Below are positions 24,101 to 29,500 of a DNA stretch of 64,000 bases, one piece after another. Below the pieces are notes generated by a model. That model was not told where the DNA came from and ran no database searches. It saw nothing but the letters and a program-made list of their open reading frames with translations. The position numbers and the translations under genes were made by a program. Every line of letters begins with the position of its first letter. The first letter of the stretch is position 1. Source of the DNA: Rhinopomastus cyanomelas (lineage: Eukaryota > Chordata > Aves > Bucerotiformes > Rhinopomastidae); contig VXBP01004060.1 in the NCBI GenBank assembly GCA_013400115.1, positions 316 through 64,315 of the forward strand, written 5' to 3'.

Positions 24101-24209
24101 GGAAGGAGTGCACTTACTTAGCAGCGGGGGGCAGCAGAATTTCTTTGACTCTAGGACCCTAGGAAGCTTAACGCTCTCGTCTTCTCAAGTGTCCGCACAT
24201 ATGGTTTGA
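1..24209 (+). CDS. TBX18: T-box transcription factor TBX18 (5'-partial, 8 exons)
   Basis: TBX18 is a nuclear DNA-binding protein of the TBX15/18/22 group. It binds T-half-site DNA, acts mainly as a repressor, and patterns anterior somite halves, epicardium, sinus-node mesenchyme and ureter mesenchyme (family knowledge). The coding sequence joins 1-133, 325-511, 2282-2383, 6581-6752, 15560-15727, 18760-18824, 22325-22419 and 23485-24209. The total is 1647 nt, with every phase consistent. In window numbering the T-box runs from about residue 82 ([12 protein letters not shown]) to about 277 (FRDSGRNR). The C-terminal region holds [17 protein letters not shown] and ends [10 protein letters not shown], which matches TBX18 and not its paralogue TBX15. 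Human TBX18 has 607 residues, so about 60 N-terminal residues, including the nuclear-localisation and Groucho-binding region, lie upstream of the window. No frameshift or premature stop was seen. Confidence 0.97.
325..511 (+). CDS. TBX18: TBX18 exon 2, linker and start of T-box
   Basis: The acceptor CTCTCTCCGCAG is at 313-324 and the donor AAG|GTAACC at 511/512. It encodes a Ser/Pro/Gly-rich linker ([15 protein letters not shown]) similar to the human TBX18 linker. Then comes the first strand of the T-box, [19 protein letters not shown], followed by IITKAGR. The exon ends after two bases of an Arg codon that is completed by exon 3. Intron 1 is only 191 bp and GC-rich. Confidence 0.93.
512..2281 (+). 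other. TBX18 intron 2
   Basis: No CR1 seen. It has A/T-rich unique sequence (700-1310), the pyrimidine tract annotated separately, and unique sequence from 1560 to the exon 3 acceptor. No coding potential was recognised. Confidence 0.7.
1313..1556 (+). repeat. Polypyrimidine tract with a 23-bp tandem repeat
   Basis: About 240 bp of nearly pure C/T. From about 1446 to 1540 it becomes four near-perfect copies of a 23-bp unit containing TTTTCCTTTCCCCCTCTCCC. The open frame across it (Phe/Ser/Pro/Leu repeats) follows from the base composition and is not a gene. Confidence 0.9.
2282..2383 (+). CDS. TBX18: TBX18 exon 3, T-box
   Basis: It encodes [20 protein letters not shown] and [14 protein letters not shown], the core beta-sheet region of the T-box, including the RMFP motif shared by all T-box proteins. 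The acceptor CCCCGTGTTCAG follows a run of C; the donor is CAG|GTATGG at 2383/2384. The exon is 102 bp and both ends split codons after two bases, so skipping it would keep the frame but remove a core part of the DNA-binding domain. Confidence 0.95.
2694..2985 (+). repeat. Minisatellite made of four CR1 3' ends
   Basis: Four tandem units of about 66-83 bp, each starting TTCCTACTCA(A/C)GTCAGTGAG or a close variant. Each contains a CR1 tail (GATGATCTTT, then CCCTTCCAATCCCTAA) and ends in TTCTGTGATT-type sequence. They share the non-CR1 leader CCTACTCANGTCAGTGAGGA, so they arose by tandem duplication of one insertion plus flank and are not four separate insertions. Confidence 0.9.
3290..3740 (+). 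other. CpG-rich block in TBX18 intron 3
   Basis: Locally GC- and CpG-rich (GGATCGGGCCCGCAGCGG and similar) between A/T-rich neighbours, with short open frames on both strands. It could be an intragenic CpG island or alternative promoter. No TATA box or recognised exon was seen. Confidence 0.4.
3931..4672 (+). repeat. 30-bp A/T-rich minisatellite, about 25 copies
   Basis: Tandem units of about 30 bp with the core AATCTTAATCAAAATTAAG followed by (G)AGAG(A/T)TAT. They vary by substitution and small indels. Because 30 is divisible by three, part of the array stays open as a peptide with a 10-residue period ([14 protein letters not shown]) from 4492 to 4680; this is by-product coding. Confidence 0.95.
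5110..5275 (+). mobile_element. CR1 LINE 3' fragment
   Basis: Sense CR1 end: CCTCCTTCTCTGGGGATGTT, GTTCCTGTGCAACT, GGATTGGACTGGATGATC, ending TTCTGTGATTCTGTGATT. Young group. Lies in TBX18 intron 3. Confidence 0.95.
5436..5732 (-). mobile_element. CR1 LINE 3' fragment
   Basis: Antisense young-group CR1 from the tail (GGGATTGGAAGGGACC) through GGAGACTCCACAACCCCC to the region TCCTATCACTAAACAACATT. It forms a tail-to-tail pair with the plus-strand copy 160 bp upstream. Confidence 0.95.
6198..6249 (+). promoter_or_regulatory. Candidate MEF2 and SRF (CArG) site pair in intron 3
   Basis: TTATTTATAG at 6198-6207 fits the MEF2 consensus YTAWWWWTAR. CCAAATATGG at 6240-6249 fits the CArG consensus CCW6GG exactly. 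Both lie in repeat-free sequence (about 5800-6570) before exon 4. Single motif matches occur by chance, so regulatory function is inference. Confidence 0.35.
6581..6752 (+). CDS. TBX18: TBX18 exon 4, T-box
   Basis: It encodes [20 protein letters not shown] through [20 protein letters not shown] to QGH, the middle of the T-box. The acceptor is TTTTCACAG at 6572-6580. The donor is CAT|GTGAGT at 6752/6753, and the exon ends on a complete His codon. The last 12 bases of this exon and its donor form the first unit of a 73-bp tandem array that continues to about 8071. Reading past the donor gives 14 more residues and then a stop at 6795-6797, so use of a downstream copy of the donor would truncate the protein inside the T-box. 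Confidence 0.96.
6741..8071 (+). repeat. 73-bp minisatellite that starts in exon 4 and repeats its splice donor
   Basis: Units begin at 6741, 6814, 6887, 6960, then after a one-base gap at 6994 at 7007, 7080 and every 73 bp to 8029, about 19 in all. Each unit carries GATCAAGGCCAT (AATCAAGGCCAT in later units), which is the end of exon 4, followed by a donor-like GTGAGT. In units 2, 4 and the last this is changed to GTGACT. Then come CTCTTCTGCAG, which resembles an acceptor, and TTGTAGAGTAGGATTGATGG, which resembles part of a CR1 tail. Units after 7007 are nearly identical, so the array is young or homogenised. The gap at 6994 means the true copy number is unknown. Confidence 0.97.
8090..9100 (+). 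other. Repeat-free part of TBX18 intron 4
   Basis: About 1 kb without CR1 or tandem repeats. No exon recognised. Confidence 0.6.
9107..9182 (-). mobile_element. CR1 tail fragment
   Basis: CACAGAACATTAGGGACTGG through AGATCATCCAGTCCAATCCC to AGCAGGATCGCC; only the last 75 bp of the element. Confidence 0.9.
9405..9632 (+). repeat. Three tandem CR1 3' ends
   Basis: Three successive copies of the CR1 terminus, at about 9405-9500, 9501-9565 and 9566-9632. Each has TTGGACTGGATGA-like sequence, GAGGTCCCTTCCGATCCCCA and TTCTGTRRTTCTGT. Units 2 and 3 share the variant GATGATATTTTGAGG, showing they are local duplicates. Confidence 0.9.
9766..9820 (-). mobile_element. CR1 tail fragment
   Basis: GGAACATTAGGGACCAGAAG followed by GGATCATCTAGTC; the last 55 bp only. 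Confidence 0.8.
9880..10310 (+). other. Repeat-free block, candidate conserved element
   Basis: No CR1 and no tandem repeat. A/T-rich sequence near 10240-10290 (ATAATCATATTTTGTGATG) has the look of homeodomain-type sites. Conservation cannot be judged from one sequence, so this is only a candidate enhancer in intron 4. Confidence 0.25.
10400..10500 (+). mobile_element. CR1 3' fragment, internally deleted
   Basis: GTGTTCCTGTGTGACTGGAT, then GAGGTCCCTTCCAATCCCTG and TGTTCTGGGTGA. It runs directly into the next CR1 body. Confidence 0.8.
10497..10681 (+). mobile_element. CR1 LINE 3' fragment
   Basis: GGAGCACTGGAACAGGCTGC through CTCCTTCACTGGAGACGTTT to the tail TTCTATGATTCTGTGATT. Head-to-tail with the preceding fragment. 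Confidence 0.95.
10904..11002 (+). mobile_element. CR1 tail of a different subfamily
   Basis: CTTGTAGAGTAGGGTCGATG, GTTGGACTCGATGATCCCAA and TTCTATGATTCC. This tail type (also at 34948-35035 and 57060-57123) resembles part of the exon 4 minisatellite unit. Confidence 0.9.
11003..12177 (+). other. Unique sequence in TBX18 intron 4
   Basis: No repeats recognised and no convincing exon; the open frames here are short and overlap on both strands. Confidence 0.6.
12178..12235 (-). mobile_element. CR1 tail fragment, older
   Basis: CACTATGGCTGGAAAGGATC and CCAAGATCATCAAGG match the tail of the older CR1 group. It may be a truncated duplicate of the adjacent element. Confidence 0.65.
12296..12851 (-). 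mobile_element. CR1 LINE 3' part, older group
   Basis: Antisense CR1 of about 550 bp from ATAGAATCATCATGGCTGG through CCCTAACCCCTAGACCATGG and CTTGAGCCCATTTCCTCTTG to GGACCCAGTACTCAAGATGC. The minus strand keeps ORF2 C-terminal fragments ([17 protein letters not shown]) with stops and frame shifts, so it is dead. Confidence 0.95.
13605..13662 (+). mobile_element. CR1 tail fragment
   Basis: AATTGGACTGGATGATCTTT through CAGTCCCTAATGTTCCGTGA. Confidence 0.85.
13722..14034 (-). mobile_element. CR1 LINE 3' fragment
   Basis: Young-group antisense copy from ATAGAATCACAGGAGAACAG to CTGGCTCCATCCTCCTGAC. The minus strand retains [24 protein letters not shown] ORF2 sequence. Confidence 0.95.
14036..14152 (+). 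repeat. Tandem CR1 3' tips
   Basis: TTCGAGGTCCCTTCCAATCC to ATGCTGTGG, then GTTGGACTGGATGATCATTC to ATGCTGTGG, then the start of a third unit. It joins directly to the 3'-truncated end of the minus-strand CR1 before it. Confidence 0.85.
14400..15540 (+). other. CR1-free block before exon 5
   Basis: More than 1 kb free of repeats inside a repeat-dense intron. It includes A/T-rich sequence at 14690-14990. Lack of insertions is compatible with regulatory constraint but is not proof. Confidence 0.35.
15560..15727 (+). CDS. TBX18: TBX18 exon 5, T-box
   Basis: It encodes [19 protein letters not shown], then the TBX18-specific stretch [20 protein letters not shown] and [17 protein letters not shown]. 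The paralogue TBX15 differs in the middle part, which supports the TBX18 call. The acceptor CCCCACGTAG is short of pyrimidines next to the AG, but the position is fixed by the protein. The donor is CAG|GTAACT at 15727/15728. Both ends fall on whole codons. Confidence 0.96.
15929..16082 (+). repeat. 51-bp tandem repeat, three copies
   Basis: GATCTCACTGCATCTCTGAG starts at 15932, 15983 and 16034, a strict 51-bp period. Each unit also has GATCTCACAGTCTAGTTA. The copies are almost identical. Confidence 0.95.
16108..16727 (-). mobile_element. CR1 fragment with an array of about six extra 3' tips
   Basis: Antisense CR1 body (about 16450-16727) preceded on the plus strand by about six extra copies of the tail, each with AGGGAT(T/G)GGAAG(G/A)GACC and CATCCAGTCCAATCACAGT-like joins. 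Several joins read CAATCACAGTGTCACAG, so the tips follow each other head-to-tail without the rest of the element. Confidence 0.93.
16740..17190 (+). other. Unique sequence in TBX18 intron 5
   Basis: An open frame of 127 codons (16793-17176) has no recognised similarity and no splice context; treated as chance. Confidence 0.5.
17458..17609. other. Assembly gap, 152 N
   Basis: Run of N inside the A/T-rich satellite. Confidence 1.
17952..18003 (-). mobile_element. CR1 tip inside the A/T-rich satellite
   Basis: ATCACAGAATCATTATGGAT to CATCTAGTCCAATC, with satellite sequence on both sides. It therefore arrived after the satellite formed, or moved with one unit. Confidence 0.9.
18760..18824 (+). 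CDS. TBX18: TBX18 exon 6, end of T-box
   Basis: It encodes [20 protein letters not shown] and N, the C-terminal helix of the T-box that enters the DNA minor groove. This is one of the most conserved motifs in the family. The acceptor is TGTCTTCACAG ending at 18759, and the donor is CAG|GTAGGT at 18824/18825. The exon is only 65 bp. Confidence 0.96.
19492..20065 (-). mobile_element. CR1 LINE 3' part, with a doubled tip
   Basis: A 60-bp tip (19492-19535) is followed directly by a complete tail and body up to GACTCCAGAGTGGTCTCCCT. The minus strand has a long ORF2 remnant ([33 protein letters not shown]). It resembles the C-terminal end of the CR1 reverse transcriptase polyprotein. One of the longer copies. 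Confidence 0.95.
20100..21210 (+). other. CR1-free block in TBX18 intron 6
   Basis: Over 1 kb without repeats, compositionally even and with no recognised exon. Candidate regulatory sequence only. Confidence 0.35.
21222..21537 (+). mobile_element. CR1 LINE 3' fragment
   Basis: GTGAAGGGTGGGTGTCAGGA through GAACTTCTTCCCAGTGAGGG to GGATTGGACTGGATGATC. It keeps an open ORF2 C-terminus on the plus strand ([20 protein letters not shown]). Confidence 0.95.
21580..21890 (-). mobile_element. CR1 LINE 3' fragment, divergent subfamily
   Basis: AGATCATCCAGTTCCAACCT, then CTTGGGCAACCTCTTCCAGC and CCTTTCCCCTTGTCCTCTTG. The minus strand reads [20 protein letters not shown]. Clearly different from the young group. 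Confidence 0.9.
22325..22419 (+). CDS. TBX18: TBX18 exon 7
   Basis: It encodes [20 protein letters not shown] and [11 protein letters not shown], matching TBX18 just after the T-box. TBX15 has a different sequence here. The acceptor is TTTGGTCTAAACAG ending at 22324, and the donor is CAAG|GTAACA at 22419/22420. Confidence 0.95.
22565..22778 (+). mobile_element. CR1 LINE 3' fragment
   Basis: ATGAGAAGGAACTTCTTCCC through ACATGATAGTCTGTGATTCT. Lies 145 bp after exon 7 in intron 7. Confidence 0.95.
22783..23092 (-). mobile_element. CR1 LINE 3' fragment, older group
   Basis: GTAGAATCATAGAATCACAG, CCTGGCTGGAAAGGATCTGC, CCCTAACCCCTACACCATGG to GTCCTATTATTGGTAATTTG. Tail-to-tail with the preceding plus-strand copy. 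Confidence 0.95.
23288..23425 (+). mobile_element. CR1 tail fragment, older group
   Basis: CTCCCTGGAGTTGTTTAAAA, GGGGTCTAGGGGTTAGGGAG, GGACTTGATGATCCTGGAGG. It ends 60 bp before the exon 8 acceptor region. Confidence 0.9.
23485..24209 (+). CDS. TBX18: TBX18 exon 8, C-terminal region and stop
   Basis: The acceptor is TATTCTCTTCCAG. The exon encodes the Ser/Thr/Pro-rich C-terminal region of about 240 residues: [100 protein letters not shown], and the end SAHMV, with TGA at 24207-24209. Conservation with mammalian TBX18 is high throughout, so the gene is intact and under constraint. Confidence 0.97.
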
Positions 24210-25140
24210 TGAAGCCTCTAGGTAGAAGCACAGTGTGTTTGGTGTCTCCTACGTATTTCTGTCGGAATACGAGAGGACGCATGATGTAGCTTGTAAAGTG
24301 TGTGTATATAGAACACGAGAGGAAGTTTCAGTGAGCCTTTGACTTGCCTGTGGCCAGACCACTCTCCAGCTTTGAGTCACCCGGAGTCTGCTGCAGCGCA
24401 GACTGCTTTGGTCTGCTGGTACCCTACGCTTCAGCTGTATAACACGTCGGGACATATGAAACAAATTAAGTCAGACTTCCTCCCCTCTCCCCCTCCCCTG
24501 CTCTAACCCCTTTAAAGGATGAAATGACACTCGGAGTATTAGACAACACAAACAAGCCCACGTACACTTCCTAGAGTATCAGAGAGCTTCTTTAAAACAG
24601 CCACGCAGTGGTCAGCCGATGCTCCAAAGGCTTTTTACGAGCTGCTTCTCTGTTGGAAGGGGTAGGAAGGGTACCTGGCTTTTGAAGTGTTAAACATCAA
24701 GCCTCCAGCCTAAAATACACGTTTAGCTAATGGGTTGTTTACGAAGTAAGTGGGAAGATTCATCTGTCTGCTCTTGACACCCAGTTTTTAGCTTATCAAC
24801 AGCACAGCCTCCTCACTAGGATCCGTTTCTTTCCAGCATCAGTCTAGATTTACCACCATCAGGTTCTTGAAGTGAATAATGTGAACTCAGATTGGGTGAT
24901 GAAAGGAATCTAAGCCAACAGCAAAGGAAGCGGCATTTCCTCGGTGCAGGAGGGACTTTGGGATGCTGGGCTTTCATCAGGGGAAGGCCCGATGCGTCTT
25001 CCTCCCTCCACAGATACTGCCCCTAAGGATATGTACTGGACGGTGGGATGTTCTGATGGATCTCTGGTTTTGTAGGTTTATTTTTTTAAAGGAAGACGCA
25101 GGTTCGATTTGGGGGAAACAAAAACGTGGGCAGGATGAGA
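24210..25140 (+). other. TBX18: Presumed proximal TBX18 3' UTR
   Basis: Repeat-free sequence directly after the TBX18 stop codon. I found no AATAAA or ATTAAA hexamer in this stretch, so the transcript end cannot be placed. A possible distal signal, ATTAAA at 27792-27797, lies in A/T-rich unique sequence; assigning it to TBX18 would need a 3.6-kb 3' UTR running through a minisatellite and CR1 copies. Confidence 0.5.
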
Positions 25141-25152
25141 AATCCCATCAGT

Positions 25153-25722
25153 GGTTTTACCCATTACTGGTTTAACCCGTTATTGGTTTTATCCATTATT
25201 GGTTTTACCTGTTACTGGTTTTACCCTTTATTGGTTTTATACATTATTGGTTTTACTCGTCACTGGTTTTACCCATTACTGGTTTTACCTGTTATCGGTT
25301 TTACCTGTTACTGATTTTTTCTGTTGCTGGTTTTATCCGTTACTGGTTTTACCTGTCATTGGTTTTTCCCGTCACTGGTTTTACCTGTTATTGGTTTTAC
25401 CCATTATTGATTTTATCCATTGCTGGTTTTACCCATTACTGGTTTTACCTGTTATTGGTTTTACCCATTATTGATTTTATCCATTGCTGGTTTTACCCAT
25501 TACTGGTTTTACCTGTCATTGGTTTTTCCTCTTACTGGTTTTACCCATTATTTGTTTTACCCGTTACTGGTTTTACCCATTATTGGTTTTACCCGTTACT
25601 GGTTTTACCTGTCATTGGTTTTTCCTGTTACTGGTTTTACCCGTTATTTGTTTTACGTGTTACTAGTTTTACCCATCACTTGTTTTACTCGTTACTGGTT
25701 TTACCCATTACTGGTTTTACCC
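25153..25722 (+). repeat. 16-bp minisatellite, about 35 copies
   Basis: Units of 16 bp, consensus GGTTTTACCCRTTAYT, with scattered C/T variants, followed directly by a (GT) run. Three frames stay open because 16 is not a multiple of three. The predicted peptides (WFYPLLVLPVTGFTHY) look membrane-like but are artefacts. Confidence 0.97.
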
Positions 25723-25742
25723 GTGTGTGTGTGTGTGTGTGT
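25723..25742 (+). repeat. (GT)n microsatellite
   Basis: About ten GT dinucleotides at the end of the 16-bp array. Confidence 0.97.
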
Positions 25743-26450
25743 CATGTTTTGTTTGTTATTGGTTTAAATAAGGGGAAAAAAGTCCTCCATCCTCAGCATC
25801 CCGTAACTACACCCCCTGTACCAACTCGGCGATGACCCGGTTTGCCCACAGGAGTTTCCACAAGCAGAACTTTGCCGTAGATATCTCCCTGCTGCTCTGC
25901 TTCTCTGCTAGCTTTTGCTCTGCAATTGGAGAGGTTCCCTTCCTTCCCAGCTCTTGTTTTACAAGGTAGGAACACAGACCATGATCTGCTTCTCACCAGG
26001 CTTCTCCAGGGAGACACGCAGAGATGCCCGTTGCTGTCCTCACCTGCACAACAGCCCAGGGCGCATTAATCGTGTTGCAAAAGCTGCCTCTCAGCTGCCA
26101 GCCTGTCAGAGCTGAACTATGGGGGCTGTGGAACAGGTTTTAATGGTTGAGATGATGGGTCGTCCTCAGTAGCAGGCTAAGCCCCCTTTGTGTCGTGCAG
26201 GTGATGTAAAGGCAGTATAAAGTGTAGCTGAAGGTGATTGCCTGTTCAGCACTGAAGGAGACTAAGGCCTTTCAGATTCCACATTTTTCTGTTAGGTTTC
26301 CCAGGGCAGGTGGATTGTTGTGTTTTTCAAGAGTTCCTATGTCTTTTCTGGCCAAAGTTAGCTCAACCTCTCCGACTTCAGACAAGGCTCTGTAGTTTTT
26401 CAGCAGGATGGAGGTAGCACCTGCAGAAACAGCTCTCTAGCCTTCTTCAT
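25743..26450 (+). other. Unique intergenic sequence
   Basis: No gene or repeat recognised. Confidence 0.6.
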
Positions 26451-26451
26451 T

Positions 26452-26565
26452 GAAAACCCACCTGGCCATGTTCCTGTGCGATTGGATCTAGGGGATCCTG
26501 CTGTGGCAGGGGATTGGACTGTTGAGGTCCCTTCCAATCCCTAATGTTCTGTGATTCTCTGGTTC
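26452..26565 (+). mobile_element. CR1 tail fragment
   Basis: AAACCCACCTGGCCATGTTC to AATCCCTAATGTTCTGTGAT. Confidence 0.93.
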
Positions 26566-26767
26566 TATTAGTTACATATTTGTTTATGTGAGAAGACATT
26601 TGTTTATGATGAAGACACCTGAAAAGTTCTCATGCAGAGCCAGGAAGACAAGAAGATGCAACTGAGGAGATGTGGGTTTGCTTCTTTGATGTCTCAAACA
26701 TCCTAAGTGACCTTGGGCAACCCACTCAGCCTTATTCTATCTATTATCTGTTTTGGATATGTGATGT

Positions 26768-27230
26768 CTCCTTCTCTGGAGACATTTAAAAAGGGGCAAT
26801 GGGTGTGAGCTGGAACATAGGAGGTTCCACATCAATATGAGGGCCCTTCCAATCCCTAATTATTCTGTGATTCTATGAAGAAGGAACTTCTTCCCAGGGA
26901 GGGTGAGAGAGCACTGGAACAGGATACCCAGAGGGGTTGTGAAGTCTCCTTCTCTGGAGATGTTTAAAAAGGGGCCATGGGTGTGAGGTGGACCAGAGGA
27001 GATTCCACATCAATATGAGGACAGAACTTCTACCCAGTGAGGGTGACAGAGCACTGGAAGGGGCTGCCCAGGGCGGGGGTTGTGCAGTCTCCTTCTCTGG
27101 AGACGTTTAGAACCCACTTGGATGTGTTCCTGAGTGACTTGGTCCAGGTGATCCTGTATGTCAGGGGGATTGGAGAAGATGATCCTTCAAGGTCCCTTCC
27201 AAACCCTAATGGTCTGTGATTCTGTGACTC
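26768..27230 (+). mobile_element. Rearranged CR1 with internal tip and internal duplication
   Basis: The order of parts is scrambled. A late segment (CTCCTTCTCTGGAGACATTT) joins back to an earlier one (GGGGCAATGGGTGTGAGCTG) at 26786, and again at 26967. A tip (CCCTTCCAATCCCTAATTAT) is inserted at about 26842-26878, between CACATCAATATGA and AGAAGGAACTTCTTCCCAG. It ends in a normal tail. Confidence 0.93.
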
Positions 27231-27239
27231 ACAAAGTGG

Positions 27240-28045
27240 TTCTAAGATCTCTAGAAGAAGGGCAAATACCTAGTGATGCAAATTGTCATAGTTCTGTCAG
27301 TTTAATTAACAAGAAACCTCTGTATAGTCATTCCTGCACTAGTCAACCCTTTGAGACATTGCAGCCAGAGAAATCTTTAAATGTGAAGCACGATACAACA
27401 AAAATGTACTTGAAGAAGGATAAAGATAATTATCTGCATCATCTTAAGGGTTGTGACTCAATAGAAAGGTAGAAGAGCTAAATGATGCTTCTTCCTGCAA
27501 GGGGAAGACGAAGGGCTGTGCATGGGTGTTCGTGGAGGTGCTCCAGGCAAGAGTATGTACTTCATCACTCGGGAATTAGAACTGGTCTTATTTTTCCTCA
27601 AATTATTCTTATCCTATAACCACAGAATATTGTTCGAAGCCTTTGTTCCCTACAGTTTGAATCGTCATGTAAATACTTACTAGCGTGTCACTGTGGAACG
27701 ACTAGCTTTTTGTCGATACGGTAAATGCTTTATACGCGTCCTATCTGTAATTATATATATCTGTATTTTACAAAAAAGCCACAGAAAGTATATTAAAGTG
27801 TGTATCCCACCACTTTTTACTACATCTGGAAAAACTGAAGGGCTTGCGCCTTGTTTTTTCGTCTACTACTTCAGCTACACTGAAGGGAGGTGACTCCAAG
27901 GTAAGCACTGGAATTCAAGCACTCAATACAAGCAGCTGCAACAGTCCAACCAGTCCACAGCTCTCACGTGGTTCAGTTCAACCATCTGCTGTTGAGCATC
28001 TCTGTCATCTGTATGCAAACATCGTGACAGGAACGGTGTAAGCTG
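27240..28045 (+). other. Unique A/T-rich intergenic sequence
   Basis: Contains the upstream member (27604-27687) of a duplicated 84-bp segment and an ATTAAA hexamer at 27792. No exon recognised. Confidence 0.5.
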
Positions 28046-28046
28046 C

Positions 28047-28390
28047 AGGAGTAGGGAGGTGATGGTGCCCCTGTTCTTGGCAGCCATGGGAGCACACCTT
28101 GAGTGGTTCTATTCTTATCCTATAACCGCAGGATGTTGTTTGAGGTGTTTGTTCCTTACAATTGGAATCATAATGTAAATACTTACTAGCCTGAGTGGTC
28201 TCATGGGTTGACTATGGGTTGACCATGACCATGGCAACTCTCAGGAATTGCCCAGTGTTGGGCACCAGAGGATAAGAAGGACATTGAGGAGGTGGAACGG
28301 GTCCAGACAAGGACAATGAGGCTGGGGAGAGGGCTGGCAAACAAGCCCTACGAAGAGTGACTGAGGGAACTGGGGTTATTTAGTCTGGTG
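28047..28390 (+). mobile_element. Old CR1 internal fragment split by an insert
   Basis: GCAGGAGTAGGGAGGTGATG to GCACACCTTGAGT is CR1. CR1 resumes at about 28250 with GTGTTGGGCACCAGAGGATA and AAGGACATTGAGGAGGTGG. The intervening 28108-28249 is not CR1 and includes the 84-bp segment. Confidence 0.8.
28108..28191 (+). repeat. 84-bp insert duplicated from 27604-27687, flanked by 8-bp repeats
   Basis: The segment starts TCTATTCTTATCCTATAACC and ends TGTAAATACTTACTAGCC, about 83% identical to 27604-27687. TGAGTGGT is present at 28100-28107 and again at 28192-28199, like a target-site duplication. No terminal inverted repeats seen. Confidence 0.75.
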
Positions 28391-28864
28391 ATGATACATC
28401 TGGTCTGTGTAGAAGGGTGTTTAAAAAGGCTCAAGAGAAGCTACTCGTAGAAGGCACTGCACTCACTCCACACATGAAATCACTATTTGGTTGCACTCTC
28501 TGAACACACTGTTAAATTCTCATGACATCAGTGTTCAAGTTTACTTTGAATGTGAGTTTTAATAGCAATAATTTACCCCAATGAGAAAATGATTTGGTCT
28601 TGTGGGCAGTTCAGCTAAAAATATATATTGACTTCTTAGTTCAGCTCTTCGCTAATGTGATCCTAACATCCTATGATCCTGTGATGATCCTCAGATTCAA
28701 TATCTCACCCTTTATTTAACACAAAGTTGTTGATACAAGCAGAACTACAAGAAAATTGATGTTCTGCCTGGTGTTCCAGCACATTCCTCTGTTACCCAGT
28801 TCATCCAGAGCACTGACATGTCAAGATGACAGGTGAGTTGATCCAAAGCACTGACATGGCTGGA
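28391..28864 (+). other. Unique intergenic sequence
   Basis: No gene or clear repeat recognised. Confidence 0.55.
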
Positions 28865-29317
28865 CTGCAGTCTGGCAGAGAAGGACCTGGGGGTTCTAAT
28901 TGACAGGAAGCTTAAGCTGAGCCAGCAGGGTGTCCAGGTGGCCAAGAAGGCAAATGGCATCCTGGCCTGGATCAGACAATGTGTGTCCTGCAGGAGTAAG
29001 GAGAGGATTGTCCCCCTGTACTCAGCACTGGGGAGGCTGCACCTTGAGTAAATTTTGGTTACCTCAGTCCAAGGGAGACATCGAGGGGCTGGAGTGAGGG
29101 CAGAGGAGGGCAACAAAGCTGCGGAAGGGTCTGGAGAATCAATCTGTTGAGGAGATATGGAGAGAGTTGGGGCTGTTTAGTTTGAGGAAGAGGAGGCTGA
29201 GTGGAGACCCCATCGCTCTCCACAACTAGCTGAATGGACATTGTAGAGATGTTGGTGCTGGGCTCTTCTCACAGGTCATTGGTGACAGAAGCAGAGGGAA
29301 GGGCTTCAAGCTTCAAC
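28865..29317 (+). mobile_element. CR1 internal fragment
   Basis: GCAGAGAAGGACCTGGGGGT, AAGGCAAATGGCATCCTGG, GGAGAGAGTTGGGGCTGTTT to GGGCTTCAAGCTTCAAC, cut before the tail. Confidence 0.93.
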
Positions 29318-29500
29318 CCCCCCCAGGCAGCCCCTTCCAGTGCTCTGTCATCCCCACTGGGAAGGAGTTCCTTCTCATATTGATGTGGAACCTCCTCTGT
29401 TCCAGCTGACACCCATTGCCCCTTGTCCTATCATTGGGTGCCCATGAGCAGAGCCTGGCTCCATCCTCCTGCCACTTGCTTTTCACATATTTGTAAAGGT
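29318..29500 (-). mobile_element. CR1 fragment inverted against its neighbour
   Basis: CAGGCAGCCCCTTCCAGTGC to CTGGCTCCATCCTCCTGCCA on the opposite strand, joined to the plus-strand copy through a run of C. Neither side has a tail, so this is a rearrangement junction and not two simple insertions. Confidence 0.92.

Noticed and set aside
25359..25835. A 158-codon hydrophobic frame resembling a multi-pass membrane protein
   Set aside because: It is the 16-bp minisatellite read as 16-residue repeats, with overlapping open frames alongside.
27792..27797. ATTAAA as the TBX18 polyadenylation signal
   Set aside because: It is 3.6 kb after the stop, beyond a minisatellite and two CR1 insertions, with nothing in the sequence tying it to TBX18. 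Left only as a possibility.
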